A DNA stretch of 64,000 bases from Monodelphis domestica (Eukaryota > Chordata > Mammalia > Didelphimorphia > Didelphidae): the NCBI RefSeq assembly GCF_027887165.1, contig NC_077228.1, positions 183,253,309 through 183,317,308 of the forward strand. Direction: 5' to 3'. The translations under genes were made by a program, and so were the position numbers. How positions within the stretch are numbered: position 1 is the first letter of the stretch; each line of letters starts with the position of its first letter. This document shows, one piece after another, positions 44,784 through 56,920 of the stretch. The notes beneath the pieces are model-generated. The model was not told the origin of the DNA. It saw only the letters and a program-made list of their open reading frames with translations, and did no database searches.

Positions 44784-47700
44784 GTCATTTCACTCAAAGG
44801 GTGAGACCTAGTGTTCACACTATGTCCAACTTGGGTTATATCCTGTGCTGAGTTCGAATAACTCTCCTCTTTGAGCTAAGATTGATTGATTGTAGGAGAA
44901 ACTTCCTTCTCTGATACCATGATGATGTTCTTGTTTGGATAATTTTAGAGATAATTCTGTGTGATGTTTGGAAATGGATTTGGGATGGGGAAGAGCATTC
45001 ATGTTGCTAGTGGATGGTACTTGGGGTGAATTTTAAAACCTAAAATCACATTTTCTTTAGGTGATGTGACATCTCAAAGTTGTATAGGCCAGTGCTGGTA
45101 ATAGCAGGCCACTGGGCAGTTTGCACAGACTTAGAGCACTGCTACTCATTCCCAAACCCCAGAGAAGTATAACTAGTACAGGCTGTCCTACAGGCTGCCA
45201 GGTACATGCCTTATTGGGTATGCCCTGAGGGTTGGGTTTAATTCATGTGCTATACTATCCCCTGCCATTTTTTCTTCCCCTAGCCCTAATGCTCCTGATC
45301 ATCTTTGTCTCTCTGTATTATTTTTTTCTTAAGTGTTGTAGGAAGAGAAGCATTCAAGGCTGGAATCTTGATTGCCAACCTTCCTCCACACCTGCTAACC
45401 TCACAACTTATAATTCACAAGTGAAAGAGTTTCAAGAGATTTGCTAACTAGTCTTGTGTTACTTGGTAAAAATAGGGAAGAAGGGGCTTGTATATTTTCA
45501 TGTTCTAAGAAAAGAAATTCTTCAACATTTCTTTACCAAAGAACCAAAATTAAAAAAAAAAATCATTTTTTTCTCACTGTTGGTAGTTTTTAAAAAAACT
45601 TTTCCTTTCTGAGAAAGTATCAGAGTCTTAGATATGGCTCTGGAAGCGATTGTAAAGATCATTTAGCTCAATCCCTTTATTTTATAGATAAGAAAACTGG
45701 GATCCAGTTTACATTTGACTTCCTCAAGGTCATACAAATTGTGTGACCAGAGCAAAGATTTGAGCTCCACTTTTCTGGCTCTAAAAGCAATGCTCTTGCT
45801 ACTGCTGGCAGAAATAGAGCCTGTCACTGTATTTGCCCTCTCTTCAGGTGAGAATAATTATTTTCCTTTCTGATAATCCTTTAAGAGCATTCCTTGATCA
45901 ATCCAAGACTCTAAAACCAGGTCCAAAATGAGCCATCGGGCTTTGGAAAGATCTGACTACCATTCCCTTTCCTGAGGCTCACTGAGACCTTTCCTATCAT
46001 GGTACATGTTTACAGAAGGAGAAATAGCACTGGTGGTGTTGATTAATCCAGTCTCTTGGAAGCTTGTTAATCTTCCCTCCTTTCAAACCTGAATTTGTTT
46101 AGCATGATACCATGGTTTTGCCGAAGTGTTTCTCACATCTTCGTTTGTGAATAACTCATTTTTGTCTGTATTTCCTCAATGGGCTAATGAGTTATTGGCA
46201 GTATGTAGATGCAAGTCTAGACACAAACCAGGTGTGCACAATGTCTGAATCTTCCACATGACTGTGTCTCGTAAGAGACTGCATCCTGATGACTTTGGGA
46301 GGCTAGAAAGAACACGTACTTGGGACTTTAAACTAGACTCCCTTGAAGAGTTAGACAGTTCATTCATGTTGAGGCCACTGGGTTCATAAATTTAGAGCTT
46401 GAAGTCATTGTAGATGCTGTGAAGTTCACCCTCATTTTATAAGATGAGGAAACGGAGGCATGTAGAGGGTGTGACTTATGTAGCTACTTAAGTGCCAGAG
46501 GCAGACTATGAACTCAGATCTTTCCTGAATTTCAAGTCTAGTGCTCTAATTTTATACCACAGGGGTCTCTAGTTTTTTCTTTTTTATTCTTCCTCTTTGA
46601 AATTTGGTTGTCTATGTTAGTAGGTTAGCATTCCCCCAACTAATTTGGGCACAGAATGCTCTGGGGCTTGAAGTGTTAGCCTGGGGGGAAATTAGGGATT
46701 TGGGAGGATCACAAGGAAAATAATTGTGAAACAAAAATAGAGGAAATTGTCAGTTTTCATTATTGGGGAATTATTGTCTTTAATAGGTATTTCGGATACA
46801 TAGATGTTTTCACACCTAATATATACATTTTTTGAGGGGAAAATATTATCTGTGGAAGCATCTCACAGAAACCTCTATCCATGTCCCATGTAATAGAGTT
46901 TAGTCTAATAACTTGCACAAAACCTGTCATAAATATAAATGACCTAAAGTAATGGCCTGGGTTTTGTGGAGTAGTTAGGCATCAGGATCCCAAGGGAAAC
47001 TGTTTTTACTCTTTGGACACTGGAAGGAAAGTTCTGGAGTCACCCTCTCATCTTTTAAAGCCCTTCTTAGGTCCTCTGGGACAGAAGGCTTGCTCTGAGA
47101 CTTAATTTTAGAAATCCCTGGATCTTAAGGACAGACAATCTGTCCTCTTCTCTCTTTCCCCGAGTATGGTGGCAGAGTTGTGTCTTAGCAAGATCTGCCA
47201 CTATTTCTCTTGATAGTCACTCTGTGAGAGAATAATAAAGCAGAGTTACTCTTTACAAGAGATTAATCGAAAAAATGGTTGAAACTATGCATAAGGATAC
47301 CTTAGGAAGTTCTCTTGGGACATACAAAAGTTCACTTAGTTCCTGTTCTCCAAGAGATTTAGGTGGGAGAAAGAAGACCTCTAGGTCCCCTTCCTCACTT
47401 TCCCTCCTCACTTTAGAGTGATAAATAGGAAATGTATGTAGCATGGGGGGAAAATGCTTCAGGAGGAGACAAGCCTGAGGACAAATGAGAGGGAGGGGAC
47501 CACTCTATGTCAACCTCCTTAAGCAAGAAAATAGTACAAGATCCGATTTCTCTAATATTTTTCTGACCCAAAGTGTAAAGGGCAGATAAAGCTCCAAGAA
47601 ATATGTTTTTCGTTTGTTTCTTAAATATCACATCAAGCATACTCCAGCATTTAGGATCTAAGTTTTAGGAACTTTGCCAACTCAGGGCTTTGAGCTATTG

Positions 47701-48515
47701 TAATTATACTTCTAGCTTTTCCTTGAATATAAATGCCATAAAGAAGCAGGGGCTGGGGTCATGGAGGCCTGAGGGACTATCATATATAGTTCTATGCTTA
47801 AGAATCAAGTTAATTATTGTAACAATATGTGACTGATGCAGGAGGAAAGGGCTGTACAATTAGCTGTCAGCTAATTGTACTCTCCACATTACCACCCCAC
47901 AATGATTAATGTTATGAGTGGGGGGCAAAATGTTGCATACATTTTTGTTGAGTCACTTTAATCACTATTGGTTGTTTTTGCCTGGTTTTCCTTATTATGC
48001 ATTACTTAGCAAAATATAGCAAAAGTTACAAGCTAATAGGATCACAAAGGTAGAGCTAGAAGGGTCCTCAGAAACCATCTCATCTAACCTCATTTTGCAG
48101 GTGACACCGGGGCCAGGGAAGTGAAACAATTTGTCCAGGATCACATAGACAGCAAGTGTTAGAGGTGGGATTTGATTCCAAACTGAACTGAGATCCCGGT
48201 GCTCTTGCCATTGTCCCATGCTGCCCCCAACATGTTTTTGCCTTTGAATTCCCTGTACACATGGTTAATGTTTTATAGATGCTTTCTGTTTTTCATCATT
48301 GATAACTTTGAGATGGAATTGTAGCTCATGATGTATCCTTAATCTGCACCCTACCATTGAGCTCCATTGAAAATTGTAGAGGCTATCGGATCTTATTTTT
48401 CATGTCCCATGGAAAATATCAGTTCTGTGATTGTCTGATATAAACATGGTCTAAATCAATGGTTCCTTTTGAAACTAAATCCAATAAAATTACATCAAAA
48501 TAGAATTCAATAAAA
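44784..48515 (+). other. TRIM25: Probable TRIM25 3'UTR and downstream flank
   Basis: No further coding frame. AATAAA hexamers occur at 47234-47239, 48483-48488 and 48509-48514. The known human gene has a 3'UTR of several kilobases, so any of these could be the end; sequence alone does not choose. MIR-like pieces lie near 45650-45810, 46380-46560 and 48055-48210. I looked for a miR-3614-like hairpin, which lies in the human 3'UTR, and did not see one. Confidence 0.5.
47854..47880. other. Perfect 12-bp inverted repeat (hairpin), loop of 3
   Basis: GTACAATTAGCT, spacer GTC, then AGCTAATTGTAC: every base pairs. It lies 3.1 kb after the TRIM25 stop codon, inside the possible 3'UTR. No T run follows and this is a nuclear gene, so it is not a bacterial terminator; function unknown. 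Confidence 0.85.
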
Positions 48516-48529
48516 TTGTGTCCTATCAT

Positions 48530-48700
48530 GTCACAAATGGACTATTTGTTTTTTTTTCACCTCCATGTTTGTTTGAGATATAAATCTTTCCATGCTTCTC
48601 TGTATTCATCATATTTGTAATTTCTTAAAGCACAGTAATATTCCATCATATTCACATATTTGTTTATTCCTTATTTGTTTCCTTAAAATTTTATTTTTCC
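48530..48700 (-). mobile_element. Old L1 fragment
   Basis: 'ctttccatgcttctctgtattcatcatatttgtaatttcttaaagcacagtaatattccatcatattc' is antisense L1 ORF2 end, diverged. Confidence 0.6.
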
Positions 48701-48967
48701 AGTGACTTCCTTCATGTTATCCTCCCTCTAAACTCTTCTTTCAGGGTGGATATTAGTGGATTCTGCCATCATTTTGCACTCTGGTTCTAATAGGTCTGAG
48801 TAGATTTCATTTATAATTTCTTTAAATTTTTTCCAAGATTTTAAAAAAATTGTGTATTTCAGGGAATCTAATTATTTTGAAATGACCTCTTGATCTGTTT
48901 TACAACTGCTTTTGATATCCTATATCTTGAGTTTTCTCCTATTTTTTCAATCTTTTGATTTTGTTCT

Positions 48968-49350
48968 TTTTTTTTTTCAAATGCTTACCTTCCATCTTAG
49001 AATTAATACTATGTATTGATTCCAACTCAGGAGAGTGGTGGAGGCAGCTAGGTGGCTCAGTGGATTGAGAGTCAGGCCTAGAGACAGGAGATCTTGGGTT
49101 CAAATGTGACCCCAGACACTTCCTAGCTGTGTGACCCTGGGCAGGTCACTTAACCCCCATTGCCTAGCCCTCATCACTCTTCTTCCTTGGAACCAATACA
49201 CAGTATTGATTCTAAATTGGAAGGGAAGGGTTTTTTTTTTTTTTTAAGTGGTTAGGGCTAGGCAATGGGGGTCATGACTGAGGTCAAATTTGAACTCATG
49301 ACTTCCTGTCTCTAGGTCTTGCTCTCAGTTCACTAAGTCATCTAGCTGCC
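48968..49350 (-). repeat. WSINE1-like SINE interrupted by an opposite-strand SINE
   Basis: The outer, antisense SINE has its head at 48968-49028 ('ttttttttttcaaatgcttaccttccatcttagaattaatac') and its rest from about 49248 ('gtggttagggctaggcaatgggggtcatgactgaggtcaaatttgaac'). Confidence 0.85.
49030..49247 (+). repeat. WSINE1-like SINE nested in reverse orientation
   Basis: Sense copy 'ggcagctaggtggctcagtggattgagagtcaggcctagagac...ggaagggaaggg' with tail. AGTGGT on both sides of it fits a short target duplication. The two SINEs are complementary over much of their length. Confidence 0.85.
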
Positions 49351-49359
49351 TCCTTGTTC

Positions 49360-50250
49360 TAATGTTTCTTGGTGTCTTATAGACTCAGCAAGGTTTCAGT
49401 TTATTTTATTCTAACTTTCAGGGAATCTGGTACTTGGATAATGTTGACCACTTTCTGTTCTAAGCTGTTCTAATTCTTTTCTTAAGAAATTGTATTTCAT
49501 TTTTTGATTACTTCTTCATATTCACATACTTCTTGTAAATATATTTTTTTTCTTTTGAGTATCTCTGCTTGCAGTTGTTATGGCATCACTCCTTCACATT
49601 AGATTTTTGGGTCAACTGAATTTGTAATAATAAAATATTTGCTTATAAAAGTTGACTTTTTCTTCAGCTTTAGTCCCTGAATGGGGGCTTAAAAACAAAA
49701 CAAAACAAAACTGGTCTTTTGTCTGCCCTTTGTTGTGCTTTTGGTTGAAATGGTCAATCCTATTTGGTTTCATCCTGAGTCACCAGGGTACCCCCAGGTT
49801 TTGGGCCCCTGAATTTTAAAATGTCTAGAACATCGAATCTTCAGGGTCCTCTCTGGTGTCTTAGGATAAAATCTTAACCTGGGTTTGGGGTATCTGGTCA
49901 GAGCTGTGCCCGATGTGAGGTTATCCCTTCTGGTTGTAAATGCTTCCTGGGAAGACACAAGACTCTGCTGGTGTGAATTTCAGATCCTCAGGCTTTCTAG
50001 GGGAGGCATCTGTCCTTGGTGCCTCTAAACATAAGCAGCACATTTCTCTGGCCTATCTAACTATTTTGAGAGACTTTGAGCTTGTTTGCCTATACTGCTA
50101 TGGATTTGACTTCTAATAGACTTTCTGTGCAGTCTGAGGGTAGAAGTAGTCACCTTGTGTAATTCTCATTGTATTTCCCCCTCACTCCCCATTGTATTTC
50201 TTGATCTTAAGTCAGCATGGTATTTAACTACAGAGTTTTTTTGCTTGAGT
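49360..50250. other. Unassigned intergenic DNA
   Basis: No gene seen. The text 'agactcagcaaggtttcagtttatttt...tctaattcttttcttaagaaattgtatttcattttttgattacttcttcatattc' has an old-LINE look. Frames are short on both strands. Confidence 0.35.
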
Positions 50251-50259
50251 AAGTTTGAG

Positions 50260-51060
50260 GAGCTAAAGTTTTGTACAAATAAAACTAATGGAGCCAAGAG
50301 TAGAAGGAAAGCAGAACATTGGGGAGAATTTTAGTAGTTTCTCAGATAGAGGTTGTATATTGCAAATATATAGTGATTTTTGTCAAATTTTTAAGAATAA
50401 ATTTCATTATCATTCAATATTTCATTGTATAATTTAAATATCATCCTCTAAGTGATAAATGATCAAAGGATATGAAAGGGCACCCTTTGGATATAAAAAT
50501 CAAAGCTATGTATTATATGGATATGAAAAAATGCTCTACAACATTACTGATTAGAGAAATGCAAGTCAAGAGAACTCTGGGATATCATCTTATACCTATC
50601 AGATTGGCTAAAATGATAAAAGGGTAAAATGACAAATGTTGGAAGAGATGTGGAAAAACAGTTCCACTGTTGGTGGAACTGTGTAACCATTTTGGAGAGC
50701 AATCTGGAATTATGCCCCGAGAGGTATAAAACTGAATGCTTTTTGAGTCAGTAACACCACTACTAAGTTTATTTTCTAAGCTGATCAGGCAAAAAGGAAA
50801 GGAACCTATGTTATTAAATATTTATAGCAGCTCTCTTATGTAGCAAAGGATGGGAAAATGAGGGGATGCCTATCAATTGGGGAATGTTTTCTGATTATGA
50901 TGGAATCCTACGGTGCACGAACAGGTTATGATGAACAGGTTAATGAAAACAAACCTACATGAAATTATGAAGAGTGAGATGGGCAGAGACAAGAGAACAT
51001 TATATATGGCAACAGAAATATTGTTTGAAGAATAACTGAGAATGGCCACCTCCAGAGAAA
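50260..51060 (+). mobile_element. Old L1 ORF2 3' part
   Basis: 'acaacattactgattagagaaatgcaagtcaagagaactctgggatatcatcttatacctatcagattggctaaaatg' and 'gggaatgttttctgattatgatgg' match sense L1 ORF2 C-terminus (compare 5930-6330) with many changes and no open frame. Confidence 0.85.
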
Positions 51061-51084
51061 ACTGATGAATAGAAACATCTATAA

Positions 51085-51178
51085 CATATATATATATATA
51101 TATAATGTGTTTTATATATATATATAATGTGTTTTATATATATATTTTTATATATATACACACATATACACATAAATT
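51085..51178. repeat. (TA)n microsatellite with TATAATGTGTTTTATA repeats
   Basis: Two copies of 'tatatatatataatgtgttttatatatata' in tandem within TA-rich sequence. Confidence 0.9.
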
Positions 51179-51589
51179 TGTCATTTTGTTTGATGCCTTC
51201 TCTAGTGCAGTTTGGGGGGATATCTAGTCACCTTGATGTAATAAATTAATTAAATGGAAATGAAAACTAAGGGAAATGAATTTTGATGACCTTTGAGGTC
51301 CCTTCCCTAGCCTATCAGTTCAATTCAATTCATTTCAAAAATCACTTATGAATTGCCTACTGTGCTAAGTGCTAGAATTACAAAGGAAAACATGAATACA
51401 ATCCTTCCAACATACAACTGATGGAAATTCAAAAGGGCAGGAATTTAGGGAAATAAAAACATTAACTTGGCAATATAGAGGCTGCTGGCTTGCATTCATG
51501 ACCAAAAGGACACACACAGTTTGTTTGTTTTGTTACAACTATTCATGAATGAATGAAAAAATAAATGGAGAAAACTCCCATTTATTGAG

Positions 51590-51740
51590 TTAAATACTGG
51601 GGACACAGAGTGATAATACATGTAAAACCCAGTGGAATTAATTGTTATCTTGGGAGGGTGGAAGAAAGAGGAGAGGGAAAGAACTTGAATCATGGAACCA
51701 TTTAACAATATTTAAAAATAAAGAAGAAAAAAAAATCAAG
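51590..51740 (+). mobile_element. L1 3'UTR fragment
   Basis: 'acatgtaaaacccagtggaatta' then 'ggagagggaaagaacttgaatcatggaaccatttaac...aaaataaagaagaaaaaa': the sense 3' end of an L1 like that at 3836-4159. Confidence 0.8.
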
Positions 51741-53030
51741 TTGGAATTTGCTCTATGATGTATTAGGTTTGTGTTTGGATTCAGCAACTTCCTAATGTTA
51801 CTGTATGAATAATAGATGATACTACATAGATATAGTTAAAATCTTTTGAAAAAAATTTTAATAAATGCAGCAGGTTTTGGAGGTATATTGAAAAAAAGTT
51901 ACAAAAGTATATAGAAGAGCAGAAAAGTCTAGAAGGGGAAAAGCAAGGCAGCATTGAAACATGGTAAACAATACATATACTTAAGAAAGTACACAATGAT
52001 ACATTGTGTGATAAACAAATATCCCCTTTTCTTATTATACAAAGAAATGTTCCTACTTGTTGATGTTTGTCAAAATCATAATACATTAAAAAATTTCTTT
52101 TTAAAGAAACTAAAAAATGCTTGGGATACAAATAGAACGGTAAGAACTCTGAGGAGGTAACATATAAAGGAAGGAGGGTACAGCTGCAGGGCAGAAGGAA
52201 GGTCCTTATCATTTTCCAGAACAGGTTGCCACAATGATAAAAATGGAAAATAGCATCACTATTAACTAGGCAACAGTGGGCTCGTCTGAGACTGTTTTAT
52301 GAAGAAGCTAGAAATGCTTGAGATAGAATAGGATGCAAGGACTCTTAACCTGGGATCTGGAAACTTCTTGTTTTGATTTTTTTTTTTGGTACTCTCAGTA
52401 AAATTGGTTTCTTTTGTAATCTTATGTATTTAAAAACATGATTCTGAGAGGAATCCTTGGGCTTTCCCAGATTGTAAAAGGGATCCATGACGCAGAAAAA
52501 GGTCAAGAACCTCTGATCTAAGTCTTAGATCCAGGGACAGTATGACCTGTCCTTGGGATATTGTGAAAAAGCAGTGATGCCCTCTGCCCTACTTTGCAAA
52601 CCTTTGGCCAGGAGCATGCGTGGCTATTGTGCTTGTTGCAGAGCTGTATTCCTTAGCATACCTTTTGACTCATATATGTCACACTTCCATTCCTGGCCAC
52701 CATTTATATTTATAGCATACAAATGTCTTTTCTCCATTCTTCATACATCCCCCCATTCTCCCTGCCATATGACCTCAAAGAAATACATGTATGCATGTAC
52801 AGATGCACATACTTCCTTTTTATAGCCTGATTGCTCTTGTCCTACAGATGACTGTTTTCACTCTTACTTGGCATGATTCTGGGAAGTTTCTGAGGAACTG
52901 GGTATGGGCTGGACTCCTGATTCCATATCCCCAGGAAACTCAGTTTTATGTGATCTACCATTCCCTATACCACTCCTGATTCTCCATTGGAACTTTATTT
53001 CTTTTCTAAATACACAAAGATGTTATAAAT
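51741..53030. other. Unassigned intergenic DNA
   Basis: No supportable gene. The minus frame at 51781-52212 (143 codons) has no domain and skewed Cys/Phe/Ser content, as expected of AT-rich chance frames. Confidence 0.4.
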
Positions 53031-53033
53031 TTA

Positions 53034-53155
53034 GTATTTTTTTAAAAACTCACTTTCTCTCTTAAAATCAATACTAAGTATCTGCTCCAAGGCAGAAGAG
53101 CAGTAAGGACTTGGCAACTGGAACTAAGTAACTTGCCCAGGTCACTGCTAGGAAT
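53034..53155 (-). repeat. Partial WSINE1-like SINE
   Basis: 'tttttttaaaaactcactttctctcttaaaatcaatactaagtatctgctccaaggcagaagagcagtaagg', antisense, shortened. Confidence 0.75.
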
Positions 53156-53169
53156 TTAGTATTTTGCTG

Positions 53170-53505
53170 ATTCTTCTCTCCTTCCTTTCCTTCTCTTTCT
53201 CTCTCCCTTTTATTTCCCTACTTCCTTCTGTCCCTCCCTTTCCTTCTCTGTTTGTCTCTCTCTGTCTCTGTCTGTCTGTCTGTCTCTCTTTCTCTCTCTC
53301 TCCTCCTCCCACCCACTCTTTCCCCCTACTTCCTTCTGTCCCTCCCTTTCCTTCTCTCTCTCTTTCTTTCTCTCTTTTTCTCTCTCTTCCCCTCCCACCC
53401 ACTCTTTTCCCCCTACTTCCTTCTGTCCCTCTCTTTTTTTCTCTCTCTCTCCCTCTCCACTTTATTCCCCCTACTTCCTTCTATCCTTTCCTTATTTCAC
53501 TTTTT
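53170..53505. repeat. CT-rich tract with an internal tandem duplication
   Basis: Pyrimidine-rich, with 'ccctacttccttctgtccctccctttccttctct' repeated about every 100 bases (53218, 53325, 53412, 53467). So this is a diverged minisatellite of roughly four units of a SINE-adjacent CT block. The Leu/Ser and Arg/Glu frames across it are artefacts. Confidence 0.85.
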
Positions 53506-53679
53506 CTATATACAATCTGACCCATTAGTAATTTTCCATTTGTTAAAGGGAAGACTGATATATGCTTTATAAGTCAATGTCAGCATTAGCCAAGGCTTTT
53601 AAAAATAAAAATTTTTCCTATTTAAAGTTTCTTTCATTTACATAGTTGTAGTCATTATTTATATTGGTTCTTTTCATTC

Positions 53680-54200
53680 ACACAGTCACCATCCTGGTCC
53701 AGGCCCTCATCACCTCTGACCTAGACTATTTCAATAACTTTCAGATTGGACTTCCTACTTCAAGTCTCTTCTGGCTCCAAACTATTTTCCACAGGTAGCC
53801 AAAGTAATTTTTGTGAAGTTTAAGTCCAGCTTTGGCTGTCTTCTACTTGATAAATTGCAGTGCTCCCTATTATCATTCAAGTAAAATATAAGCCCCTTTG
53901 GCATTTAAACTTCACCACAGCCTGGTCTCACTTTGCTTTTCTAGCCTTATAACACAGCACTTCCCTCCACATTGTCTATGGTCCAGCCAGATCTGCTTTG
54001 CTGTTCTTCACCTGACCATCTCAAAAGACCAGATGGTCTTTTGCTCTGTTTGTCTCCGTTTTTTGGAATGCACACTCTCCCACTTTCCTACTTTTAGATT
54101 CCCCGGTTTCCTCTAACACACAGCTCAAGGTCCACTTCTATCAGGAGGCCTTTCCCAGTCCCCTTGACTCTTTGTGCTTTTCCTTTTAAGGCTAACTTCC
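53680..54200. other. Old repeat-like intergenic DNA
   Basis: 'ggtccaggccctcatcacctctgacctagactatttcaataactttcagattgg' and 'tatcattcaagtaaaatataagcccctttggcatttaaa...cctggtctcactttgcttttctagcc' match the pattern of an L2-type LINE 3' region, antisense; no gene. Confidence 0.5.
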
Positions 54201-54214
54201 ATCTCCTCTGTATT

Positions 54215-54420
54215 GACCTTTTTTTAAAAACCCTTACCTTTTGCCTTAGAATCAATACTGTGTATTGGTTCCAAGGCAGAAGAGCAGTAAGGGCTCCGCA
54301 ATGGGGATCAAGTGACTTGCCCAGGGTCACACAGGAAATGTCTGAGGTCACATTTGAACCTAGGACCTCCCATCTCCAGGCCTGGATCTCAATCCACTGA
54401 GCCACCCAGCTGCCCCTGCT
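54215..54420 (-). repeat. WSINE1-like SINE
   Basis: Antisense copy, head 'ttttttaaaaacccttaccttttgccttagaatcaatactg', end 'gagccacccagctgcccc'. Confidence 0.88.
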
Positions 54421-54451
54421 ATAACAATTTGTATAAAATTTGTAAGTTTGA

Positions 54452-54662
54452 GAAAGGAAGGAAGGAAGGAAGGAAGGAAGGAAGGAAGGAAGGAAGGAAG
54501 GAAGGAAGGAAGGAAGGAAGGAAGGAAGGAAGGAAGGAAGGAAGGAAGGAAGGAAGGAAGGAAGGAAGGAAGGAAGGAAGGAAGGAAGGAAGGAAGGAAA
54601 GAAGGAAGGAAGGAAAGAAGGAAGGAAGGGTGGGTGGATGGATGGATGGATGGATGGATGGA
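54452..54662 (+). repeat. (GAAG)n followed by (GATG)n microsatellite
   Basis: About 36 almost perfect GAAG units, a few with a change near the 3' end, then six GATG units. The Arg-Lys-Glu-Gly frames here are translated repeat. Confidence 0.95.
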
Positions 54663-54844
54663 AGAAAATAATATTCCCCTAGCTACATGTTTGGAACAGC
54701 TTTTTTTTTTAGGGAAGGAAGAAAGGATGGTAGGAAAAAAACCTTACCTTTCCCTTTTACCACCCATTACATGTTGGGGACAGCCTTTAATATGAGAGAA
54801 CAATAAAAGGCCAGCAGAGTGAAGTATTGTTTTAATGTAGGAAG

Positions 54845-55590
54845 TTAGGACTTAGTAAATAGTTTAGATGTTATAGACATGAAATGGAATTGGGCAGAAG
54901 GTGATAGCAATGAGAAAACCAGGTTCACATCACCCAGAGTTGTTGAGAATACTAAGCCTACCAAATGCTGGACACAGGCCTTGTCAATGACAGATAATGG
55001 ATAGGATTTGCCAGAGTGGACCAGTGTGAAGGACTTTGTGCCTACACGAAATGGCCCCATGTAGCTATGCCTTTTGAATTTTCATGTCTGGTTCTTATGA
55101 TTTTCCTGTTTTCTCATTCATGAGACATTGCCATTTCTTGTTCTAGATAGGCCTACCACTAGAATTCCTTAATCCCCTTCTTATTTGTTGCTTCTGGTAT
55201 AGGTAAGCAAATGAACAAATTTGTAAAATGTAGATATGTAAATAACCAATAAATAGGTTTCCTCCTGGGGTTTTAGAGATAATGCTGAGAGATTGGGGGA
55301 GATCTCTCATGATTCCTGACTGATGTGCTCCTCCATTATCTATCTACCTGCTTGAAAATAAAAAACCTTAAAGAAGTTAATTTCTATTCAGCAAGTATAA
55401 CAAAAAATTATGTGTATAAATGCACACATATATTTGGACACATGATTAAAATATATTTTATACTGCTATCCTCATTTTACAGATGAGGAACCTGACACTC
55501 AGATATGTGAAACAATTTGCCCATAGTCACATAGACATTATCCATTCATTGCCATTTACTTTTCCTTTGACATGAATATATTTAGTCTTT
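54845..55590. other. Unassigned intergenic DNA
   Basis: A 71-codon minus frame (54845-55060) has unremarkable composition and no motif I know. A MIR-like bit with 'tttacagatgaggaacctgacac' lies at about 55470-55530. No gene supported. Confidence 0.35.
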
Positions 55591-55990
55591 CCAACATTCT
55601 TCTGCTTCTACTTTTTCCTTTGTATTATTTCATAAAATGTTTTCTGAATTACTCTGTCAGTTTCAGGTGTATTTACCAGTTTCAGGTGCATTATGGTTTT
55701 CCTCTCTATTCATAGCCCACTGTTTAACCTTTTCCTCACCATGGATCATTTAGGTTGTTTCCAGTTCTTTTTTTTTTTTCATTTATATACAATGCTGCTT
55801 TGAAAATCTTTGCAGAGATCAACAGCTTTTTGTTTTTTGTCTTTGATAACCTTTCCAGGGAAATAACTGTGTAAAGGGTATGCCAGGGCCTATATCTACC
55901 AAGGTTCCCTCCTTCCAGCATGAGATAGACTAATTTTTTCCCTAAAAGATGATGACAAAGGACTTTATTGGCCCTGCAGTGGGACAAGGT
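55590..55990 (-). mobile_element. Old L1 fragment
   Basis: 'ccatggatcatttaggttgtttccagttcttt...atttatatacaatgctgctttgaaaatctttgc' is antisense L1 ORF2 end, diverged. Confidence 0.6.
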
Positions 55991-56254
55991 TCAAGTTGTA
56001 CTTTCCTTGATGTAACTTCCTGGTAACCTCTGTTGGTATAGATGGGGCTTCCTGGTCATCTAAGGTCATCAAAGGGTCTACCCATGTGAGGTCAGGGCTC
56101 TTCAGACTTGGCAAGCATCCCAAGTTTGCAAATCACCACACCCAACCCTAATGACAGAAGAGTTTCTGTATTGAGGCAAAAAGACACCTCCTCTATTTGA
56201 GCTCAGTCTTGTCTCCTTGATGAATATCCTTTCGATATTAGGGCTAAGAAAATC

Positions 56255-56920
56255 TACTTTTTTTTTTACTGGGTTATACATATATCCATTATCACTCCAA
56301 TCCTATTTCCATATTATTTATTTTTGTAATAGAGTAATTTTTAAAAACCAAAACTCCAAATCAAAAAGCCATATAAATAAGTGATAAATTATGTTTTCTT
56401 CTGTGTTTCTACTCCCACAGTTCTTTCTCAGGATGAGGATAATCTTCTTTCTCATAAGTCTCTCAGATTGTGTCCTGGCCATTGCGTTGCTGCTAGTAGC
56501 AAAGTCAATCACATTTGATCACCCCATAATGTTTCAGTTATTGTGTATAATGCTCTCCTGGTTCTGCTCATTTCACTCTGCATCAGTTCATGGAGGTCTT
56601 TCTAGTTCTTATAGAAATCAAGCAGTTTATCATTCCTTATAGCACAATAGTATTCCATCACCATCATATACCACAATTTGTTCAGCCATTCCTCAATCAA
56701 GGAATACTCCCTCATTTTTCAAATTTTTGCCACCATAAAGATTGTGGCTAAGAATATTCTTGTATGAACATTTTTTATCACATCTTTGGGGTACAAACCT
56801 AGTAGTGGTATTGCTGGATCAAAGGATATGCATTCTTTTAAAGCCCTTTGGACATAGTTCCAAATTGCCTTCCAGAATGGTTGCATCAATTCACAACTCC
56901 ACTAGCAATGCATTAGGGTC
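56255..56920 (-). mobile_element. L1 3' region and ORF2 C-terminus, older copy
   Basis: 'tctactcccacagttctttctcaggatgagg', 'agcacaatagtattccatcaccatcatataccacaatttgttcagccattcc' and 'cacaactccactagcaatgcatta' align with 21230-21730 antisense. Stops break it. It ends where the LTR-like element begins. Confidence 0.85.

Noticed and set aside
44784..48515. Homologue of the miRNA found in the human TRIM25 3'UTR (miR-3614).
   Set aside because: Read for its seed and arms; no similar hairpin seen. The palindrome at 47854 has a stem too short for a miRNA precursor and an unrelated sequence.
51781..52212. A 143-codon minus frame.
   Set aside because: AT-rich chance frame with no family resemblance, not supported by splice sites or neighbours.
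54312..54795. Arg/Lys/Glu/Gly frames of about 115-119 codons.
   Set aside because: Translation of the GAAG microsatellite.
54845..55060. 71-codon minus frame with ordinary composition, considered as a retrocopy of a host gene.
   Set aside because: No protein recognised, no poly(A) tract or duplication; left as unassigned.
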